A DNA stretch of 64,000 nucleotides from an uncultured Desulfovibrio sp. (GCF_944324505.1 NZ_CALUWO010000002.1:301112-365111), one strand, 5' to 3'. Shown: positions 43,929 through 53,626, counted from the first letter of the stretch. The notes: a model not told the origin generated them from the sequence alone. A program made the numbers and translations.

Positions 43929-45296
43929 ATGACCTGCGATGTCTGCATCATCGGCGGCGGCCCCGCCGGAACGCGTGCCGCACGCCTGCTGGCCGCTGAA
44001 GGCAAATCCGTCGTTCTGGTGGAAAGCGCGGAACTGGGCGGCACCTGCCTCAATCGCGGCTGCATTCCCACCAAGATGCTGCTGGGGGCCGTCACCACCC
44101 GGGCCAGCGTGCAGGCCCTGAACAAGCTGCGGGTGCTCTCCGGCGATGTTTCCCTGGAATTTCCGGCCATGCACACGCGCATGCGGCGTTTTGTCAGCGG
44201 AACGCGCCAGGCCCTGAGCAAGCAGCTGACCGCTGCCGGCATCACCGTGATGGAAGGGCATGCCACCTGCCTTGAACCGGGGCTTGTCCGCGTGGACGGC
44301 AACGAGGGCAGCCATCATGTCCGCGCTGCGGACATCATCATTGCCACCGGTTCCCGCCCAGCCGCCTTTCCCGGTCTGGCCGCCGACCACCTGGCCGTGC
44401 TGGACAGCACCGACCTGCTGGCCTCGTCGGACATTCCGGACAGTCTGCTCATCGTGGGGGGCGGGGTCATCGGCCTGGAACTGGCCGATGTCTACAGCGC
44501 GCTGGGCAGCCGCATCACCATCGTGGAGGCGGCCCCGCACATCCTGCCTGCCGAAGATGATGATATTGCCGCCGAAATGGCCCGTGCCTGCAAGAAAAAG
44601 GGGCAGTCGGTCATCTGCGGCATCCGGGCCACCTCGCTGGAAAGCCGGGACGGCCAGGCGGTGCTCATGCTGGAAAACGGCCAGATATTCACGGCCACCC
44701 GCGCCCTCATGGCCGTGGGACGGTCGCCCAATACCGCCGGCCTGGACTGCGACAAGCTGGGCTGCACCCTTGACCGGCGCGGCGCTGTGATGGTGGACAC
44801 CTATTTGCAGGCAGCCCCCCATGTCTATGCCGTGGGCGATGTGAACGGGCGCGTGCAGCTTGCCCATGCGGCCGAGCATCAGGCCCTGTATGTCTCCCGC
44901 CTGCTGCTGGGACAGATCCATGCGCCCTATGATGACGGTCCTGTGCCGGCCTGCGTCTACGGCAGCACCGAAGTCATGCGTGTGGGCCTCACGGCGCGCG
45001 CTGCGGCGGCGCGGGGCAAGGTGACGGTTTCCGTGGCGCCCCTGAGCGCCAATGCCATTGCCCAGGCCCATGGCGACATCAGCGGCTTTGCCAAGGCCGT
45101 GCGCTGCGACGGCAAGCTGGTGGGCATGGCCGCCGTGGGGCATGATGTGTCGCACCTTGTCACGGCCGCCGAGCTGCTGGTGCTGCACGGCGCCCGGCAC
45201 GGCTATTCGCAGGACTTCATGTACGCGCATCCCACGCTGGACGAATGTCTGGCCATGGCCCTTGACGCGCCCCAGCGCCCCTACCCCGCCAACTAA
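43929..45296 (+). CDS. Dihydrolipoyl dehydrogenase-like flavoprotein
   Basis: This 455-residue FAD/NAD disulfide reductase has redox-active Cys40-x4-Cys45 in GGTCLNRGCIPTK, FAD motif IGGGPAG (8-14), NAD motif IVGGGVIGLELADVYSALGS, VGRSPNT, AVGDVNG and the C-terminal HPTLDE with active-site His and Glu. It most resembles dihydrolipoamide dehydrogenase. No 2-oxoacid dehydrogenase or glycine cleavage gene is adjacent, so its partner is unknown. It lies 46 bases after the siroheme decarboxylase gene and is probably in that transcript. Confidence 0.85.
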   Translation: MTCDVCIIGGGPAGTRAARLLAAEGKSVVLVESAELGGTCLNRGCIPTKMLLGAVTTRASVQALNKLRVLSGDVSLEFPAMHTRMRRFVSGTRQALSKQLTAAGITVMEGHATCLEPGLVRVDGNEGSHHVRAADIIIATGSRPAAFPGLAADHLAVLDSTDLLASSDIPDSLLIVGGGVIGLELADVYSALGSRITIVEAAPHILPAEDDDIAAEMARACKKKGQSVICGIRATSLESRDGQAVLMLENGQIFTATRALMAVGRSPNTAGLDCDKLGCTLDRRGAVMVDTYLQAAPHVYAVGDVNGRVQLAHAAEHQALYVSRLLLGQIHAPYDDGPVPACVYGSTEVMRVGLTARAAAARGKVTVSVAPLSANAIAQAHGDISGFAKAVRCDGKLVGMAAVGHDVSHLVTAAELLVLHGARHGYSQDFMYAHPTLDECLAMALDAPQRPYPAN

Positions 45297-45320
45297 CCGG
45301 CGACGGACGCCCCCTTTTAC

Positions 45321-45352
45321 GGGAGAACCGACCTGTGACGGTTCTCCCTTTC
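45321..45352 (+). terminator. Terminator closing the haem operon
   Basis: GGGAGAACCG and CGGTTCTCCC form a perfect stem around ACCTGTGA, followed by TTTC, 24 bases after the flavoprotein stop codon. Confidence 0.88.
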
Positions 45353-45544
45353 TGCTCGTCCGCGGGCACGCTACCGGGCCATTCTGCCCGCATGCCGTGC
45401 CCGCGACAGGGCATCTGCCCGCCATTGAGCACCTGTATCCGGCCCCAACATGCTGACGGGCGGGCACTTTTCCGCGCACGGCCGCCATGGGCAAACGTGC
45501 CCTGATGGGCACACAGCACTTGCAGCGCCCGGCGTTTTGCAGTA

Positions 45545-45569
45545 TTGTAACAAAAACTTTATTTCACAA
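45545..45569. promoter_or_regulatory. AT-rich rex leader with Rex-like half-sites
   Basis: TTGTAA and TTCACAA are inverse half-sites of the Rex consensus TTGTGAA-type motif but are spaced about 12 bases apart instead of four. They lie about 30 bases before the rex start codon, where autoregulation would be expected. The spacing makes this a weak candidate. Confidence 0.35.
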
Positions 45570-45597
45570 CACGTGTTTTTATCAACAGGATATCCTC

Positions 45598-46242
45598 ATG
45601 GTTTCCCAACCAAAGAGCAAGCACATACCGCGCGCCACCATCCAGCGCCTGGCCACCTACGTACAGGTTCTTGAAAATCTTTCCCGGGACGGTGTGGAGG
45701 TCATTTCCTCCAACCCCCTGGCCGAGGCCTGTGGCGTCAACGGCTCGCAGGTACGCAAGGACCTCGCCTATTTCGGCGAGTTCGGCATCCGCGGCGTCGG
45801 CTATCACATCACATCGCTCATTGCCTCCATCACCTCCGCCCTGGGGGTGGACCGCGAATGGCGCATGGCCCTCATCGGAGTGGGCAATCTGGGCAAGGCC
45901 ATTCTGAATCACGGCGAATTCCGCTCCCGCGGTTTCAATATCGTGGGCCTGTTCGACTGCGACCCCTTCAAGATCGGGGAAATCGTTCACGGCCTGGAAG
46001 TGCACTGCACCAAGGACCTCAAGGGCATGGTAGCCGAGCTGCACATCGAAATCGGCATCATCACCACCCCGCCGGAACGTGCCCAGCGCGCCGCCCAGCA
46101 CCTCATGGATGCCGGCCTGACCAGCATTCTCAATTTTGCGCCCGCCCGCATCAAGGTGCCGGACCACGTTTCCGTGGAATATGTGGACTTTTTCCACCAC
46201 CTGTACTCACTGGCCTTCAATCATACCCAGCAGCACAGCTAG
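45598..46242 (+). CDS. rex: Redox-sensing transcriptional repressor Rex
   Basis: This 214-residue repressor senses the NADH/NAD+ ratio. The N-terminal winged helix (SKHIPRATIQRLATYVQVLENLSRDGVEVISSNPLAEACGVNGSQVRKDLAYFGEFGIRGVGY) is characteristic. The NAD domain has ALIGVGNLGKAILNHGEF and GLFDCDPFKIGE, and the C-terminal swapped helix region ends YVDFFHHLYSLAFN. In sulfate reducers Rex controls energy and sulfate-reduction genes. AGGA precedes the start. The nitroreductase follows after ten bases. Confidence 0.97.
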   Translation: MVSQPKSKHIPRATIQRLATYVQVLENLSRDGVEVISSNPLAEACGVNGSQVRKDLAYFGEFGIRGVGYHITSLIASITSALGVDREWRMALIGVGNLGKAILNHGEFRSRGFNIVGLFDCDPFKIGEIVHGLEVHCTKDLKGMVAELHIEIGIITTPPERAQRAAQHLMDAGLTSILNFAPARIKVPDHVSVEYVDFFHHLYSLAFNHTQQHS

Positions 46243-46252
46243 GGGGCATCCC

Positions 46253-46834
46253 ATGGATTTCAAAACCCTTGTGACCACGGCCCGCACCTGCCGCCGCTTT
46301 GTGGAAGAACAGCCTCTGCATCTTTCTGACCTGGAATGGCTCACCGACTGCGCCCGCGTCACGCCCAGCGCCCGCAATGCGCAGGTGCTGCGCTACATCC
46401 TGGTCAGCGGCAAAACCGTGGAGGCGGCCTTTCCGCTGACCACCTGGGCCGGCGCCCTCAAGGACTGGGGCGGCCCCTTCCCCGGTGAACGCCCTACGGG
46501 CTTCATTGCCATGCTGGTGCCGGAGGATGCCCGCGAGCTGACCTTCATCGATGCCGGCATCGCGGCCCAGACCATCCAGCTGGCCGCCACCTCGCGCGGC
46601 TGGGGCTGCTGCATCATCGTCAGCTTCAATCATCCCAAGATGCAGGCCCTGCTCCAGGTGCCGCAGGGCTACAAAATCGAACTCATGCTCGGTCTGGGCG
46701 TTGCCAAGGAAGAACGCCGTATCGCACCCCTGCCGCCAGACGGCTCCGTTGCCTACTGGCGCGACGCGCAGCAGGTGCATCACGTGCCCAAGCGCGCCCT
46801 GGATGACATCATCGTGGGCCGCTTCAGCGACTAG
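46253..46834 (+). CDS. Nitroreductase-family FMN oxidoreductase
   Basis: This 193-residue protein begins with the family hallmark TLVTTARTCRRFVEEQPLHLSDLEWL, has SARNAQVLRYILVSG (FMN phosphate region) and DAGIAAQTIQLAATSRGWGCCIIVSFNHPKMQALLQVPQGYKIELMLGLG. It likely reduces a quinone, nitro compound or other acceptor with NAD(P)H; the true substrate is unknown. Co-transcription with rex suggests redox-linked control. A GGGGG stretch serves as ribosome site. Confidence 0.9.
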   Translation: MDFKTLVTTARTCRRFVEEQPLHLSDLEWLTDCARVTPSARNAQVLRYILVSGKTVEAAFPLTTWAGALKDWGGPFPGERPTGFIAMLVPEDARELTFIDAGIAAQTIQLAATSRGWGCCIIVSFNHPKMQALLQVPQGYKIELMLGLGVAKEERRIAPLPPDGSVAYWRDAQQVHHVPKRALDDIIVGRFSD

Positions 46835-46861
46835 GCTGCCGTTCTTCCTTTCCCGCACAAA

Positions 46862-46887
46862 AAAGCCGCCGGATCACCCGGCGGCTT
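46862..46887. terminator. Bidirectional terminator after the nitroreductase gene
   Basis: AAAGCCGCCGG and CCGGCGGCTTT pair around ATCAC, flanked by A and T tracts on the two sides, between convergent genes. Confidence 0.9.
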
Positions 46888-46931
46888 TGCTGTCTGCAGG
46901 CCATGCCATGGCGCGGGGGCGTGCCCCGGCG

Positions 46932-48395
46932 TCAGTCGTGCGCCCGTTCCGCGGCAAAGGTGGCGGCCGCTGCCACAAAGCGGCCGGCCCATTGCGGCAC
47001 GGCCGGAGCAAAGCAATGCGTATAGGATGCCCACACGCGCCCGCGCACCAGGGCATCCCGTCCCCCGCCCATGCCCACGCCCCGGCGCAGCTCCAGCGCC
47101 GTGTCCAGCGGCGCCGCCGTCAGGGGAAGACAACGCGAAAAATGGAATTCGTGCCCGCGCAGGACCTCACCTGCCCTGAAATAGGGCGTATCCCGCAGCA
47201 GACGGCCTTCCACATAGCCCAGCCCCTGCGGACGGGCACAGAACTGCGCGCACACGGGAAAAAGGCCGCTCATGGCATGGCGCACGCCATCCCGCTCCAG
47301 CGCCGCAGCCAGCACCATGAAGCCCCCGCATTCCGCAAAGACGGGCAGGCCCGCTGCCGCCAGATCAGGCAGGCGGGCAAGGTGAGGAGACGCCGCCAGC
47401 CCGGCGGCAAAGTCTTCGGGAAAGCCGCCTCCCAGATAGAGGCCGTCCAGCTCCGGCCAGGGCGCCGGGTCCAGCAGGGACAGGCGCACCAACTGCGCCC
47501 CGGCCCGGCGCAGGGCCTCCAGATTTTCCGGATAGTAGAACCAGAGCGCCGCATCGCGCACATAGCCGATACGCGGCGCAGCCTTCGGGAGCCGGGCAGG
47601 GCCGAACAGGGCCTCGGCCGCATCGGCACAGCCTTCGGGCAACGGCACCGTCAGCGGGGCCGCCGAGCGGGCCACCTCCAGCACAGCCTCCACATTCACA
47701 TGTTCCGCCACCAGCGAGGCCAGACCGTCCAGCACGGCTTCCGTCTCGGCCGAAAAGCTGTCGCCCTCCAGCGAGGCCAGCCCCATGTGCCGTTCCGGCA
47801 GGGGATTCTGGCGCTGCCTGGGCAGACAGCCCAGGACAGGCACATCCGTATAGGCTTCAATGCTCCGCCGCAGGATGCTTTCGTGGCGCGTGGAGGCTGT
47901 CTGCCCCAGAATGACCCCCGCCACGCGCACGCCCGGCTCGAAACGGGCCAGGCCGGCCACCACGGCAGCGGCCGTGCGCGTCATCTTGGTGCAGTTGAGG
48001 CTGAGCACCACAGGACAGTCCAGCGTGCGGGCCAACGCCGCCGTGGAGCAGCTGCCCTGCACATCCAGGCCGTCATACAGGCCGCGATTGCCTTCCAGCA
48101 GGGCCAGGTCCACGTCCGGCGCCATGCCGGGCCGGTCCTGCCCGGCGGCATGGGCAAACAGCCGCCGCAGACCGTCGGCATCCAGAAAGAAGGGATCCAG
48201 ATTGCAGGCCGCCCGCCCGCAGGCCTGGGACAGCCAGGCAGCATCAATATAGTCCGGCCCCTTCTTGAACGGGCGGACCCGCAGACCGCGCTGCCGCAGC
48301 AGACGCGCCAGCCCCAGAGAAAACAGGGTCTTGCCGCCTCCGCCGGACACGGCAGACACGCACAGGCGCGGCAGGGAAAGCTGCAAGGACGTCAT
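46932..48395 (-). CDS. cbiA: CbiA/CobB-type cobyrinate (or siroheme) amidase
   Basis: This 487-residue ATP-dependent amidotransferase has an N-terminal ATPase domain with P-loop GGGGKT (18-23), FKKGPDYIDAAWLSQACGRAACNLDPF, EGNRGLYDG and a C-terminal glutaminase domain with nucleophile Cys356 in PVFAECGGFM, LYLGGGFPEDFA and the closing His region HEFHFSR. CbiA amidates cobyrinate a and c side chains. Dissimilatory sulfite reducers also use a CbiA relative (DsrN) to make siroheme amide, and nothing in the sequence separates the two. Start 48395 has GGGAA upstream. Confidence 0.88.
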   Translation of the reverse strand: MTSLQLSLPRLCVSAVSGGGGKTLFSLGLARLLRQRGLRVRPFKKGPDYIDAAWLSQACGRAACNLDPFFLDADGLRRLFAHAAGQDRPGMAPDVDLALLEGNRGLYDGLDVQGSCSTAALARTLDCPVVLSLNCTKMTRTAAAVVAGLARFEPGVRVAGVILGQTASTRHESILRRSIEAYTDVPVLGCLPRQRQNPLPERHMGLASLEGDSFSAETEAVLDGLASLVAEHVNVEAVLEVARSAAPLTVPLPEGCADAAEALFGPARLPKAAPRIGYVRDAALWFYYPENLEALRRAGAQLVRLSLLDPAPWPELDGLYLGGGFPEDFAAGLAASPHLARLPDLAAAGLPVFAECGGFMVLAAALERDGVRHAMSGLFPVCAQFCARPQGLGYVEGRLLRDTPYFRAGEVLRGHEFHFSRCLPLTAAPLDTALELRRGVGMGGGRDALVRGRVWASYTHCFAPAVPQWAGRFVAAAATFAAERAHD

Positions 48396-48455
48396 GCCGC
48401 CGTTCCCTGCCGGGCAGGCTGCCGCTGAGGAATGCTCGCTGTGCAACGGCCGCTC

Positions 48456-49733
48456 CTAGTGCTTGAAGGAACGCTGGCCGGTAAAGACCATGGCCACCTG
48501 CGGGCTGGCCTCGTTGCAGGCCATGATGACTTCCGCATCCCGCAGCGAGCCGCCGGGCTGGGCAATGGCCGTGACCCCCTGCTTCATGGCCGCATCCACG
48601 CCATCCCGGAAGGGGAAGAAACCGTCCGACACCAGCACCGATCCCGCAAGACCGCCCCGGGCTTCCCGGGTGCGCCGTTCGATATCCTGCAGGGCCTCGT
48701 CAAGGGCCGGGTCCGTGGCGGCCTTCTGCTGCAATTCGTAGAGCGACAGGCCGTGCTCACGGAAGGCCAGCACATCGGCATGCTTGGTATAGGCCTTGTG
48801 GGCGGCCAGTTCCACACAGCCCACGCGGTCCTGCTCACCCGTACCAATGGCCACAGTGGCGCCGTTGCGGGCATAGATGACGGAATTGGAGGTCACCCCC
48901 GCTTCCACGGCCCAGGCAAAGCGCAGGTCGGCCATTTCCGCCGGTGTGGGCATGCGGGCAGCCACGGAAAGCCCGTTCTTGTCCGTGGCGGCCGCGGGCA
49001 GAAAATCCTCATTGCGCAGGATGCGGTTCACAAAGGATTTCTGCACCACGATGCCGCCGTCAGCCAGGCTCTTGATGTCCAGGAAGGAGGACGCCGTCAG
49101 CTCTTCCAGGCGGCCCAGACCGGGCAGTTCCATGATGCGCAGATTCTTGCGGCTCTTGAGGATGTCCACCACGCCCTCTTCAAAGGACGGGGCCGCCACT
49201 ACCTCGAAATAGCTGGCCGCCACCATTTCGGCCGCCTCGCGGGTAAAGGCACGGTTGGTCACCACCGCCCCGCCGAAGGCCGCAATGCGGTCACACCAGA
49301 AGGCACGCTCCAGCGCCGTGGCCACGCCCTCCTCGGCCCAGGCCGCGCCGCAGGGATTGTTGTGCTTGAGGATGATGGCCGCCGGGCGATCGGTGAGATA
49401 TTGCAGAATATTGGCCCCGTTATCCACATCCGTAAGATTGGTCTTGCCGGGATGCTTGCCCGCCTGGATCATCTGCGCCTCGGTAAGCGCAGAAACAATG
49501 CCCTGCCCCGGACCGCGCCAGCGCAGGCCCCCGCAGGTGATGCCGCCGTCCACCAGTTCGTAGAGCGCGGCGGGCTGATCGGGATTTTCGCCGTAGCGCA
49601 GGCCCTTTTCTTCCCCGTCCAGCGTCCAGGTACGTTTTCTGTAGATCAGTTTTTCCTCTCCCAGCAGGATGGTCATGGTATCAGGAAAAACGTCTTTCTG
49701 GACATTCTTGTACATGGCCTTGAGATCGCGCAT
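48456..49733 (-). CDS. purH: Formyltransferase-only PurH (AICAR transformylase)
   Basis: This 425-residue protein matches the C-terminal half of PurH: RYGENPDQPAALY, KTNLTDVDNGANILQYL, the catalytic lysine-histidine pair in LKHNNPCG (123-129) and FWCDRIAAFGGAVV. It converts AICAR to FAICAR in purine synthesis. The N-terminal IMP cyclohydrolase (MGS-like) domain of bifunctional PurH is missing, so a separate cyclohydrolase must exist elsewhere. Start 49733 has GGGAGG upstream. It is divergent from the small protein gene. Confidence 0.85.
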   Translation of the reverse strand: MRDLKAMYKNVQKDVFPDTMTILLGEEKLIYRKRTWTLDGEEKGLRYGENPDQPAALYELVDGGITCGGLRWRGPGQGIVSALTEAQMIQAGKHPGKTNLTDVDNGANILQYLTDRPAAIILKHNNPCGAAWAEEGVATALERAFWCDRIAAFGGAVVTNRAFTREAAEMVAASYFEVVAAPSFEEGVVDILKSRKNLRIMELPGLGRLEELTASSFLDIKSLADGGIVVQKSFVNRILRNEDFLPAAATDKNGLSVAARMPTPAEMADLRFAWAVEAGVTSNSVIYARNGATVAIGTGEQDRVGCVELAAHKAYTKHADVLAFREHGLSLYELQQKAATDPALDEALQDIERRTREARGGLAGSVLVSDGFFPFRDGVDAAMKQGVTAIAQPGGSLRDAEVIMACNEASPQVAMVFTGQRSFKH

Positions 49734-49906
49734 CGTGGTTCCTCCCGAAGTAACTGTCTCTTCACGCCCGTCCTGCCGGCCGGCCAGAACAATGCCGGAC
49801 GGCGCAGGGGCGGCACCGTCCCTGCATAGCAAAAAGCGGCCCGCAAGGCCAGCACGGGCATTTGACGCCCGCCCGGCAAGACCGTACAAGAGGCTCGGGA
49901 GGATTT

Positions 49907-50275
49907 ATGGAAAAGCTGCTTGCCCGCATTGCCCGCCAGCTGGATGCCGTTGACGAGGCCTCGCTCATGTCGCTCTGGAACAAGTACGCCACCATTGCCA
50001 GCCGCTTTGAACCCACCAAGCGCTGGGAAGAGGCGGTGCTCATCTTTTCGCTGATCCAGGCCAAGCACATGAAGAACCAGCTCTTCAACTTTTACTGGTC
50101 TGCCCAGGTCCGCACGGAACATGCGGAAAAGGGCAGCCCGCCCCCGCCGTCCCCCCTTGCCGCCTTCCACCTGGACAGCCCGGCAGACAGCCAGCCGGCA
50201 CACGACGAAACAGCGGAACGCCCGCCCCATACCTGCCGGGTGCTGCCCTTTCAGCCGGCACAGCACAAGGACTGA
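49907..50275 (+). CDS. Small conserved-looking protein of unknown function
   Basis: This 122-residue protein is not recognised. The first 70 residues are helical and well formed (MEKLLARIARQLDAVDEASLMSLWNKYATIASRFEPTKRWEEAVLIFSLIQAKHMKNQLFNFYW), while the rest is a proline-rich tail (EKGSPPPPSPLAAFHLDSP). A GGGAGG ribosome site precedes ATG 49907. It lies between the PurH-like gene and purA. The helical part may be the functional module; homologues in other sulfate reducers would settle this. Confidence 0.6.
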   Translation: MEKLLARIARQLDAVDEASLMSLWNKYATIASRFEPTKRWEEAVLIFSLIQAKHMKNQLFNFYWSAQVRTEHAEKGSPPPPSPLAAFHLDSPADSQPAHDETAERPPHTCRVLPFQPAQHKD

Positions 50276-50312
50276 CCCCCGCCGGTTTGACTTGCCGCCC
50301 CGGACAGGATAG

Positions 50313-51662
<1,350 letters not shown>

Positions 51663-51680
51663 CCACGACAATCATGCCAA

Positions 51681-51709
51681 GGCCCGGCCAGCTGCCGGGC
51701 CTTTTTTGT
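51681..51709 (+). terminator. Terminator of purA
   Basis: AGGCCCGGC and GCCGGGCCT pair around CAGCT and are followed by TTTTTTG, 18 bases after the purA stop codon. Confidence 0.93.
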
Positions 51710-51752
51710 TCACGGCCGGCGCCATGCCCCGCCGGCATCTCCCGGATAGCCC

Positions 51753-52655
51753 ATGACCGCACCCACGCTCTTTGCCTCCCTGGCAGATGATGCCTTCCGG
51801 CATCTGCTGCTCGCGCTGAGCCGTCTGGGCCAGCGCCCGCCGCAGGTCCTGCTGCTGGAAGGCGGCACGGAAGAACAGCGGCTGGACATGGCCCGCTGGT
51901 GGGCCTGCCGCCTCAAATGTCCGCAGCCGCTGCCCCAGGGCACACCCTGCCTGCACTGCCCCACCTGCCTGCAAACCGGCACGGGCGAGCACCTGGACAT
52001 GCTGGCCTACGACGGACGCATCAGCAACCGGGAAGACGAGGAAAACCCCGGCCTTGTACGGGCCTTCAATATGGAGCAGGTGCGCCTGCTCAAGAGCCGC
52101 CTGCGCGATGCTCCCCACGGGCCTGGTCCGCGCGTTGTCATCCTCATGGGCCTGTCCCTCACGCGGGACGAAGCGGCCAATGCCCTGCTCAAGAGCCTGG
52201 AGGAACCGTCGCCCGATACCCGCTTTGTGCTGCTGGCCGCACAACGCGAACAGCTGCTGCCCACGCTGGTTTCCCGCTCTCTCTGCCTGACGCTGCCCTG
52301 GCCGGACAGCCAGACCCGCGATGCGCAGGTCCTGCCGTGGGAAGAGGCCCTGGGCGAATTTCTCACCAGCGGCCGGGGCCTGTTTGAAAAAAGCGGCGCC
52401 CGCAATGCCCTGGACGCCCCGCTGACAGGCCGCATCCTGCTGGCCTGCCAGAAGTCCCTGAGCCGGGTGCTGGCCGGGCAGGCCGACAGCCACAGCCTGC
52501 TGGACATGGCCCTGCTCTCCCTGGACGCCCGCGCCCGTGCCCAATGTGCCAGCTGGCTTGCCGAAGCCCAGGAAGCCCTGGCTTTCAACGTCACGCCCGC
52601 CCGTGTGCTGGAAGCCCTGGCCGCCCGTCTGTTTGTATTGCGCCACGGCGGATAA
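51753..52655 (+). CDS. holB: DNA polymerase III delta-prime subunit
   Basis: This 300-residue clamp-loader subunit has the AAA+ fold with a degenerate Walker A (LLLEGGTEEQR), as in other delta-prime proteins that do not bind ATP. A zinc module CPQPLPQGTPCLHCPTCLQ, the sensor and SRC regions NALLKSLEEPSPDTRFVLLA and LLPTLVSRSLCLTLP are recognisable. The C-terminal collar domain is helical. The terminator after purA separates it from the preceding gene; a recombinase gene follows. Confidence 0.9.
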   Translation: MTAPTLFASLADDAFRHLLLALSRLGQRPPQVLLLEGGTEEQRLDMARWWACRLKCPQPLPQGTPCLHCPTCLQTGTGEHLDMLAYDGRISNREDEENPGLVRAFNMEQVRLLKSRLRDAPHGPGPRVVILMGLSLTRDEAANALLKSLEEPSPDTRFVLLAAQREQLLPTLVSRSLCLTLPWPDSQTRDAQVLPWEEALGEFLTSGRGLFEKSGARNALDAPLTGRILLACQKSLSRVLAGQADSHSLLDMALLSLDARARAQCASWLAEAQEALAFNVTPARVLEALAARLFVLRHGG

Positions 52656-52701
52656 TCTTCTCTTTCGCCGCGCCGATCCTCCCCTCCCCGTTTTCTGCTG
52701 C

Positions 52702-52737
52702 AAACCGCCTCTTTTCTTTTCGGAAAAGAGGCGGTTT
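52702..52737 (+). terminator. Terminator of holB
   Basis: AAACCGCCTCTTTTC and its near-perfect inverse GAAAAGAGGCGGTTT form a long AT/GC stem around TTTTCG, followed by GTCTTT. It insulates the recombinase gene from holB transcription. Confidence 0.88.
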
Positions 52738-52814
52738 GTCTTTGGTTAACCGGTCTGCCGCCTCTCTCCAGAAGCGGCCTGCGTCCTGCAATCTCAACAT
52801 CGAGGAGAACAGCA

Positions 52815-53408
52815 ATGGGAAAAATATACGGCTATGCTCGCGTATCCAGTGGCGATCAAAATGAAGGCCGCCAGCTTATGGCTATGCGCCATCACGACAT
52901 ACCCATGGCACAGATATTTGTGGACAAGATATCAGGCAAAAACTTCATCCGGCCACAGTACCGGCGTCTTCTGTCCTGCCTGCGACCGGGCGACATGCTC
53001 TGCATCACCAGCATCGACCGGCTGGGCAGAAACTATGAGGAAATACTGGAACAGTGGCGTCTGCTGACCCGCAAACTGCGGGTGGATATTCAGGTTTTCG
53101 ACATGCCGCTGCTCAACACCCGCCACGACAAGAACCTCATGGGCACCTTCATCGCCGATCTGGTGCTACAGATATTGTCCTTTGTGGCGCAGAACGAGCG
53201 GGAAAACATCCGCCGGCGCCAGGCCGAGGGCATAGCAGCAGCCCGCCTGCGGGGCATCCGCTTCGGGCGGGAGCCCCGGCCGCTCCCCCACAATTTCGAG
53301 GAGATTCGCTCGCTGTGGGAGCAAGGCCTCATTTCGGCCGGCGAGGCCGCCAGACGCTGCGGCATGGCCCGATCAACCTTCCGCTATCGGGCAAAACGCC
53401 TGTCATAA
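52815..53408 (+). CDS. Hin/Pin-type serine recombinase (DNA invertase/resolvase)
   Basis: This 197-residue site-specific recombinase has catalytic Ser11 in YARVSSGDQN, the CITSIDRLGRNYEEILEQW active-site helix region with conserved Arg, LLNTRHDKNLMGTFIADLVLQILSFVAQNERENIRRRQAEGI (the long E helix and dimer interface), and a C-terminal helix-turn-helix (EEIRSLWEQGLISAGEAARRCGMARSTFRYRAKR). Length fits invertases such as Hin and Gin, rather than longer transposon resolvases. A GAGGAG ribosome site precedes. It lies just upstream of an AT-rich palindromic leader and an autotransporter gene, which could be its target. Confidence 0.9.
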   Translation: MGKIYGYARVSSGDQNEGRQLMAMRHHDIPMAQIFVDKISGKNFIRPQYRRLLSCLRPGDMLCITSIDRLGRNYEEILEQWRLLTRKLRVDIQVFDMPLLNTRHDKNLMGTFIADLVLQILSFVAQNERENIRRRQAEGIAAARLRGIRFGREPRPLPHNFEEIRSLWEQGLISAGEAARRCGMARSTFRYRAKRLS

Positions 53409-53626
53409 CACATAGATATGTACTGACAATATTGTGTACATTTTCGACACGTTATAACATTTTTTAAAAATATACCAATAACTGTATATTCTGTAAAGAA
53501 TAAAAATATTAGGAGCGAAAACTCCCCCATGACGAAAAAGTACACTTTTTCGCCGTTCATTTCTGAAAAGTACATGGTTTTCAACGCATCCATAATACTT
53601 TTCAGACAAACAACATGGGGGAAGAG
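53409..53626 (+). promoter_or_regulatory. AT-rich, palindrome-dense leader of the autotransporter
   Basis: These 218 bases between recombinase and autotransporter are far AT-richer than flanking DNA. TATAAC at 53453-53458 and TATATT at 53485-53490 are possible minus-10 boxes, each without an ideal minus-35. Three inverted repeats follow: CGAAAAAGT/ACTTTTTCG at 53533-53552, TCTGAAAAGTA/TACTTTTCAGA at 53562-53606 and TCCCCCATG/CATGGGGGA spanning 53523-53622. The last covers the ribosome binding site. Together they could be recombination sites, an operator, or a structured mRNA leader. Confidence 0.7.
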
